From positions 1-11,075 of the forward strand of contig DBHE01000038.1 of NCBI GenBank assembly GCA_002296055.1: a DNA stretch of 11,075 nucleotides. The letters run 5' to 3'. The position numbers and the translations under genes were made by a program. The notes below the pieces were generated by a model. That model was not told the DNA's origin, ran no database searches, and was given only the letters and a program-made list of their open reading frames with translations. The number at the start of each line of letters is the position of its first letter. The stretch's first letter is position 1. This document shows positions 7,054-11,075 of the stretch, in pieces. Source of the stretch: Pseudomonadaceae bacterium UBA836 (GTDB lineage: Bacteria > Pseudomonadota > Gammaproteobacteria > Pseudomonadales > Pseudomonadaceae).

Positions 7054-7074
7054 GCGCCCGGATCACCCGGGCGC
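7054..7074 (+). repeat. Perfect GC-rich hairpin just before the kinase/phosphatase start
   Basis: GCGCCCGG (7054-7061) and CCGGGCGC (7067-7074) are exact reverse complements with a 5-base loop. The hairpin ends 12 bases before the ATG at 7087 and no T-run follows, so it is not a terminator. It covers or borders the place where a ribosome binding site would be, and could hold down translation or protect an RNA end after nirC. Confidence 0.6.
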
Positions 7075-7086
7075 GGGTGTCACCGC

Positions 7087-8805
7087 ATGCATCCGACTCT
7101 GTTGCTCTCCGTTGGTCAGTCATCCAGTGCGGGTATCAAGCCGCAGAACCAGGACTTTTCGGCTGCGCTGGTGCCGCAAGGCAGTGCGCTGTCCAGCAAG
7201 GGCGCGGTGTTGGCGCTGGCCGACGGCATTAGCTCCAGCCTGGTCAGCCAGGAGGCCGCGCAGGCGGCGGTCAACGGTTTTGTGCAGGATTACTATTGCA
7301 CCTCCGAGGCCTGGTCGGTGCGCCAAGCGGGGCAGCGGGTTTTGTTGGCGCTCAACTCATGGCTGCATGCGCAAAGCCGTCGCAGTCAGTACTGCTACGA
7401 CCGTGATCGCGGTTATGTCTGTACCTTCAGCGCGTTGGTTATCAAGTCCACCACGGCTCACCTGTTCCATGTCGGTGACGCACGGGTGTACCGCGTGCAT
7501 GCCGGTAGTCTTGAGCAGTTGACCGAAGACCACCGGGTCTGGATTGGCGAAAACAGCCATCTGGCCCGCGCGCTGGGGATTAACGATCGGCTGGAGGTCG
7601 ATTATCAAAGTCTGCCGTTAACTGTTGGTGACCTGTTTCTGCTGGCCACCGACGGACTTTACGAGTTTATCGAGGCAGCCGACGTCAGCCGGCAACTGGC
7701 CCGCGCAGGGGGAGATCTGCAGCAGGCGGCCGAGGCGCTGATCGCGTTGGCGCTGAACAACGGCAGTGACGACAACCTGACCCTGCAGTTGCTGCGCGTC
7801 GATGCGTTGCCCGTGGCGCAGGCGAGTGAGCTGCACCAGCAGCTGGATGACCTGCCGCTAACCCCGATGCTGCAGGTAGGCAGCGATTTCGACGGCTTCC
7901 GCGTGCTGCGCCAGCTGCACGCCAGTGCGCGCAGTCACGTGTATTTAGTCGAGGACCGCGAGAGCGGCGAGCAGGTGGTGCTCAAGGCGCTGGCTACCGA
8001 GCAGCAGGTTGATCGTGCTGCCCAAGAGCGGCTGCTGACCGAGGAGTGGATTGCCCGGCGCATCAACAGCCCGCATGTGTTGCGCGCCGCACTGCCAGAG
8101 CGGCGGCGCGGCTACCTCTACAGCCTGAGCGAATACCTGGACGGCCAGACCCTGGACCAGTGGATGCGCGACAACCCCGAGCTGGATCTGCAGCAGGTGC
8201 GCGATATCATCCAACAGGTTGCCCTCGGCCTGCGCGCCTTTCACCGGCTGGAAATGCTGCATCAGGACCTGCGCCCGGCCAACATCCTGATTGAGCGCAG
8301 CGGCCGGGTGCGCATTATCGATTTTGGTGCGGTGCAGGTGGCAGGGCTGGTCGAAAGCGGCCTTCAGCAACCGGGCGAGTTGCTGGGCACCGCTCAGTAC
8401 ACCGCGCCCGAGTACTTTTTGGGCGAGGGTGGTAGCGATCGCTCCGACCAGTTCTCGCTGGCAGTGATTGCCTATCAGATGCTCAGTGGCCGGTTTCCGT
8501 ACGGCACTGGGGTGTCTGCCGCGCGCAGTCGGGCGGCCCAGAATCGTTTGAGCTACCAGTCGGTTCTCAACCCGACCCGCACGTTGCCAGCCTGGATAGA
8601 CGCGGTTCTGCGCCGCGCTCTGCAGCTGGACCCGGCCAAGCGTTTTGCCGATGTCGACGAGTTTGTCTTCGAGCTGCGCCAACCCAGCGCTGCCAGTTTG
8701 GCCGCGGGCAAGGCGCCATTGCTGGAGCGTAACCCGGTGCTGTTTTGGCAGTTGGTGTCACTGGGGTTAGGGGCTGCACTGTTGGTGAGTTTGACGCGCT
8801 TCTAA
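7087..8805 (+). CDS. Fused PP2C phosphatase and Ser/Thr kinase with C-terminal membrane anchor
   Basis: A 572-residue signalling protein that carries both opposing activities. Residues 1 to about 240 are a PP2C/PPM phosphatase with its metal-binding motifs in order: NQD (D23), ADG (D46), VGDARVYR, ATDG (D189) and DDN (228-230). Residues from about 265 to 535 are a Hanks-type kinase: VVLK (K300), HQDLRPAN (catalytic D394, N399), DFG (412-414) and APE (440-442). The HRD arginine is glutamine and the glycine-rich loop is degenerate (LHASARSHV). The last 24 or so residues are hydrophobic (PVLFWQLVSLGLGAALLVSLTRF) and should anchor the protein as a tail with both enzymes in the cytoplasm. It starts 54 bases after nirC; I see no strong ribosome binding site, only GGGTG eight or so bases upstream. 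From memory, P. aeruginosa has a kinase gene (PA1782) beside nirB, which supports a link to nitrate/nitrite assimilation. The target is unknown. Confidence 0.9.
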   Translation: MHPTLLLSVGQSSSAGIKPQNQDFSAALVPQGSALSSKGAVLALADGISSSLVSQEAAQAAVNGFVQDYYCTSEAWSVRQAGQRVLLALNSWLHAQSRRSQYCYDRDRGYVCTFSALVIKSTTAHLFHVGDARVYRVHAGSLEQLTEDHRVWIGENSHLARALGINDRLEVDYQSLPLTVGDLFLLATDGLYEFIEAADVSRQLARAGGDLQQAAEALIALALNNGSDDNLTLQLLRVDALPVAQASELHQQLDDLPLTPMLQVGSDFDGFRVLRQLHASARSHVYLVEDRESGEQVVLKALATEQQVDRAAQERLLTEEWIARRINSPHVLRAALPERRRGYLYSLSEYLDGQTLDQWMRDNPELDLQQVRDIIQQVALGLRAFHRLEMLHQDLRPANILIERSGRVRIIDFGAVQVAGLVESGLQQPGELLGTAQYTAPEYFLGEGGSDRSDQFSLAVIAYQMLSGRFPYGTGVSAARSRAAQNRLSYQSVLNPTRTLPAWIDAVLRRALQLDPAKRFADVDEFVFELRQPSAASLAAGKAPLLERNPVLFWQLVSLGLGAALLVSLTRF

Positions 8806-8944
8806 CGCTGTTTGGCCCCGCGCCAGAGCCCTGATCGGTTGTTTACCAGTGCCGTAACCCGTTGGGGGCTTGGGCGCAATTTCCTTCAATACACACGCGA
8901 GCCTTTGCCTCAGCATGCCGCTACTGAGGTCATGAGGGCGCACC

Positions 8945-9532
8945 ATGTTGTCGCTGTGGTTATCGATGTTGGCGTTTATTCTGGTCGGTTCGATTGCGCC
9001 GGGGCCGGTTTGTGTGGTGACGGTCAGCAGTGCCGCGCGCGTGGGCTTGCCAGGCGCCATGCCCTATGTGTTGGGCGCCTCGCTTGGCTACGCGCTGATG
9101 GTATTGCTGCTGGGGCTTGGTTTGCTTGGCAGTTTGGCGCACAGCCCGCAGGTATTACAGGGGCTGGCCTGGGTGGGCGCGGCGTACATGCTGTATCTGG
9201 CTTGGCGGCTTGCAAGGGCAGAGCCGGGGTTGCCTCGGGTGGAAAACATCAGGGTGCCTGGCTTTTGGGCTGGCGCCCTGGCGCAGTGGCTCAACCCGAA
9301 GGCGTGGTTGTTCTCCCTGTCGGGGCTGGGGTTGTTCGTCAGTAATCAGGCGCAGTCACTGGCGATCTTCTGTATGGTGTCGCTGCTGGTCTGTCTGTTT
9401 GGCGTGGGGTGCTGGGCGGTGCTGGGGCATCTGCTGGGCGGTCGCCTGCCAAGCGTGCGGGCAATGCGCGTATTTAATCTGTTGATGGCGTTGTTGCTGG
9501 TGCTCAGCGTCATGCTGATTCTGGGGCGGTGA
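8945..9532 (+). CDS. LysE/RhtB-family amino acid exporter
   Basis: A 195-residue inner-membrane protein, the usual length for this family, that would export an amino acid or related small metabolite. About five or six hydrophobic helices fill it. Family signatures are present: an early PGPVCVVTVSSAARVG motif (near residues 19-34), WVGAAYMLYLAWRLAR in the middle and WLNPKAWLFSLSGLGLF in the second half. GAGG (8934-8937) stands seven bases before the ATG. The upstream gap from the kinase gene is 139 bases, with no terminator and no clear promoter that I can name. It is followed after nine bases by an AraC-type regulator, an arrangement commonly seen where the regulator senses the exported compound. 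The substrate is not predictable from sequence. Confidence 0.9.
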   Translation: MLSLWLSMLAFILVGSIAPGPVCVVTVSSAARVGLPGAMPYVLGASLGYALMVLLLGLGLLGSLAHSPQVLQGLAWVGAAYMLYLAWRLARAEPGLPRVENIRVPGFWAGALAQWLNPKAWLFSLSGLGLFVSNQAQSLAIFCMVSLLVCLFGVGCWAVLGHLLGGRLPSVRAMRVFNLLMALLLVLSVMLILGR

Positions 9533-9541
9533 GAAGGTGAG

Positions 9542-10351
9542 ATGAACAAGTCGCAAGAGCAGTTTCTTCAGCGCAGCCCGGCGCTGCCGTTGGTCGAGCT
9601 GCGGCAGGCAGATCGCTCCAGCGCCTGTTATCAGGCGCATACGCATGACGAGTTTTCTTTTGGTGTGATTGACCAGGGGCACACGGCTTACCGTAATCGG
9701 CAGCGTACTGAGCGTATCGGTGCGGGCAGCATGGTAACGGTCAATCCGGGTGAGGTGCACTCGTGCAACCCGGCGGCCGGTCAGTGGTCGTATCGGATGC
9801 TGTTTGTTGATGCCCACTGGTTGGGTTCTTTGCAGCGCGAGGCGTTTGGCGGCAGCGCTGACTACCAGGGGTTTCCGGATATTTGCAGCCTGACGGGCCG
9901 GGCGCAGTTCGACGGGCTGTTCGCCAGCCTGCAGCGCTCAGACGGCGCGCTGGAAGCGCAGGGGCGGCTGGTCGAGTTATTGCACCCGCTGTTTAGCCGC
10001 GCTCAGGAACATACCCCAACGCTGCATCAGAGCGGCCTGCAGCGCGCGCGGGAGTTGATCATGGATCGACTTGGCAGCAATCTGCAATTGGACGAACTGG
10101 CCGAGGCGGCAGAGCTTAATCGTTATCAGCTGATTCGCGGTTTCAAGCGGTTGTACGGTCAGGCGCCGCATGCGTTTCAACTGGATGCACGCATCAAGCA
10201 GGCGCGTTCACGCTTGCGCGCTGAGCCGGTCAGCCTGAATCACCTGGCGCTGGATCTGGGCTTTGCCGATCAGGCGCATTTTCAGCGTCATTTCAAACTG
10301 CGTACTGCGCTGACGCCCGGCCAGTACCGGGCGTTTCACCAGTCCACCTGA
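9542..10351 (+). CDS. AraC-family transcriptional regulator
   Basis: A 269-residue DNA-binding regulator. The N-terminal part is a cupin-like ligand-binding domain (HTHDEFSFGVIDQG near residues 33-46, then GSMVTVNPGEVHSCNP). The last 100 or so residues form the double helix-turn-helix: LQLDELAEAAELNRYQLIRGFKRLYGQAPH, then VSLNHLALDLGFADQAHFQRHFK followed by the conserved LTPGQYR tail. The ATG is preceded by GAGAAGGTGAG, a good ribosome binding site that overlaps the end of the exporter gene; the gap between the two genes is nine bases, so they form one transcript. It probably controls the exporter gene and itself in response to a small molecule. It converges with the next gene at a 36-base gap. 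Confidence 0.92.
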   Translation: MNKSQEQFLQRSPALPLVELRQADRSSACYQAHTHDEFSFGVIDQGHTAYRNRQRTERIGAGSMVTVNPGEVHSCNPAAGQWSYRMLFVDAHWLGSLQREAFGGSADYQGFPDICSLTGRAQFDGLFASLQRSDGALEAQGRLVELLHPLFSRAQEHTPTLHQSGLQRARELIMDRLGSNLQLDELAEAAELNRYQLIRGFKRLYGQAPHAFQLDARIKQARSRLRAEPVSLNHLALDLGFADQAHFQRHFKLRTALTPGQYRAFHQST

Positions 10352-10387
10352 ACACCAGAGAGCATGTGGAATTAATCAGCGCTTCCT

Positions 10388-11075
10388 TCACTCTTCCGGG
10401 CTCTGGGCCAGCGTGATGTGGTCTGGGTGAATCGTGATAAAGCCCTTTTTCATCAATCCGCCAAGGGCTTTCTTGAAGTTGCTCTTGCTGACACTGAAGG
10501 CTTCGCTGATGGCCTCAGGAGGGCTGCGATCACTCAACGCCAGCTCGCCACCACTGGCCCGCAGGCGTTCAAGGATCTGCTGCTGCAGGCGGTCAGCGGC
10601 TTGGGCGCCTACTGGCTGCAGGCTGAGGTTGATCTTGCCGTCGGGACGCATCTCGCGAATGTAGCCCTGCTCCTTGCGGCCCAGCTTGATCGGCCTGAAG
10701 GCTTCATTGCGATGTACCAAACCCCAGTGTTCGCCATTGATGATGGCTTTGTAGCCTAGCTCGGTACGCTCGACCATCAGCAGGTTGACCGCATCGCCGA
10801 CCTTGTAGGCGGCCGGTGTCTTGTCCAGGTAGCGATCCAGGCGAGTGGTCGCCAGCACCCGGCTGGTGTGTTTGTCCAGATACAGATAGGCGACGCAGTA
10901 CTGGCCTTCTTCCAGCGGCTTTTTCAGCTTGGCGAAGGGTAGCAGCACGTCCTTGGGCAGGCCCCAGTCGAGGAACAGACCGACTCGGTTGCGCGCGACG
11001 ACTTTGAGGTTGGCAAAGTCGCCCACCTGAGCGCGGGGGCGCAGGGTGGTAGCAATGATGCGGTCTTCGCTGTCG
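10388..11075 (-). CDS. CvfB-like S1 RNA-binding protein, N-terminus cut by the window edge
   Basis: Minus-strand reading frame that remains open to the end of the window, so the gene continues to the right. The visible 228 residues begin DSEDRIIATTLRPRAQVGDF, the end of a first S1-like domain. Next comes a second S1 domain (FANLKVVARNRVGLFLDWGLPKDVLLPF), then a third S1-like segment (YKVGDAVNLLMVERTELGYKAIINGEHWGLVH). The C-terminus is a winged-helix domain (FSVSKSNFKKALGGLMKKGFITI). This order is that of the CvfB/YitL family, of about 280 residues, so roughly 50 residues are missing. A GTG at 11026 could be taken for a start, but the family match extends upstream of it. The family binds RNA; its precise role in pseudomonads is not established. 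It converges on the AraC gene, with no visible terminator between. Confidence 0.88.
   Translation of the reverse strand, partial: DSEDRIIATTLRPRAQVGDFANLKVVARNRVGLFLDWGLPKDVLLPFAKLKKPLEEGQYCVAYLYLDKHTSRVLATTRLDRYLDKTPAAYKVGDAVNLLMVERTELGYKAIINGEHWGLVHRNEAFRPIKLGRKEQGYIREMRPDGKINLSLQPVGAQAADRLQQQILERLRASGGELALSDRSPPEAISEAFSVSKSNFKKALGGLMKKGFITIHPDHITLAQSPEE

Noticed and set aside
7052..7522. A 156-codon frame starting TTG at 7052 with a well-placed GGAGA
   Set aside because: Its product is Arg- and Cys-rich without a domain, and the same bases encode the conserved PP2C motifs in another frame. The odd ribosome binding site is kept as a finding.
11024..11026. GTG at 11026 as the start of the S1 protein
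   Set aside because: The frame stays open upstream and encodes DSEDRIIATT, which fits the first S1 domain of the CvfB family, so the gene is cut by the window edge rather than starting here.
1..11075. CRISPR arrays, tRNA or rRNA genes, insertion sequences, prophage or attachment sites
   Set aside because: I saw no spaced direct repeats, no tRNA-like cloverleaf, no transposase or integrase, and no terminal inverted repeats with target duplications.

Overview
The window looks like a chromosomal segment from a gammaproteobacterium of the Pseudomonadaceae. The basis is the GC-rich coding style, the close match of every recognisable protein to Pseudomonas-type families (NirB/NirD, a PP2C-kinase fusion, a CvfB-like S1 protein, a LysE/AraC pair), and an RpoN-type nitrogen control region. 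A marine or halophilic relative of Pseudomonas is possible, but the sequence alone cannot fix the genus.

Layout. On the left, two minus-strand genes: an ABC exporter with fused membrane and ATPase domains (100-1953) and a secreted SGNH/GDSL hydrolase (2055-2720). A gene-free control region of about 500 bp (2721-3226) follows. It holds, in order, an NtrC-like site, an AT-rich tract running into an IHF-like site, a near-consensus sigma-54 promoter, and an approximately 175-nt leader that ends in a strong terminator hairpin about 40 nt before nirB. The plus-strand nitrite assimilation cluster comes next: nirB (3227-5785), nirD (translationally coupled, 5785-6150), a terminator hairpin, an FNT-family nitrite channel (nirC-like, 6223-7032), and a fused PP2C phosphatase / Ser-Thr kinase with a C-terminal membrane anchor (7087-8805). 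On the right, a LysE-family exporter and an AraC-family regulator form a tight pair (8945-10351). They converge on a minus-strand CvfB-like S1 RNA-binding protein (10388-11075) whose N-terminus lies beyond the window.

How it fits together. Nitrite enters through the FNT channel and is reduced to ammonium by NirBD with NADH. The control region suggests activation under nitrogen limitation (NtrC plus sigma-54, with IHF bending) and a second checkpoint by transcription attenuation in the leader, as known for NasT/ANTAR-controlled nitrate and nitrite assimilation genes. The kinase/phosphatase fusion in the same gene run could add post-translational control, but its target is unknown. No assimilatory nitrate reductase, siroheme synthase or nasST genes are in the window.

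The most interesting material is the layered control region before nirB, the terminator inside the cluster between nirD and nirC, and the unusual membrane-anchored kinase/phosphatase with its hairpin-headed start.
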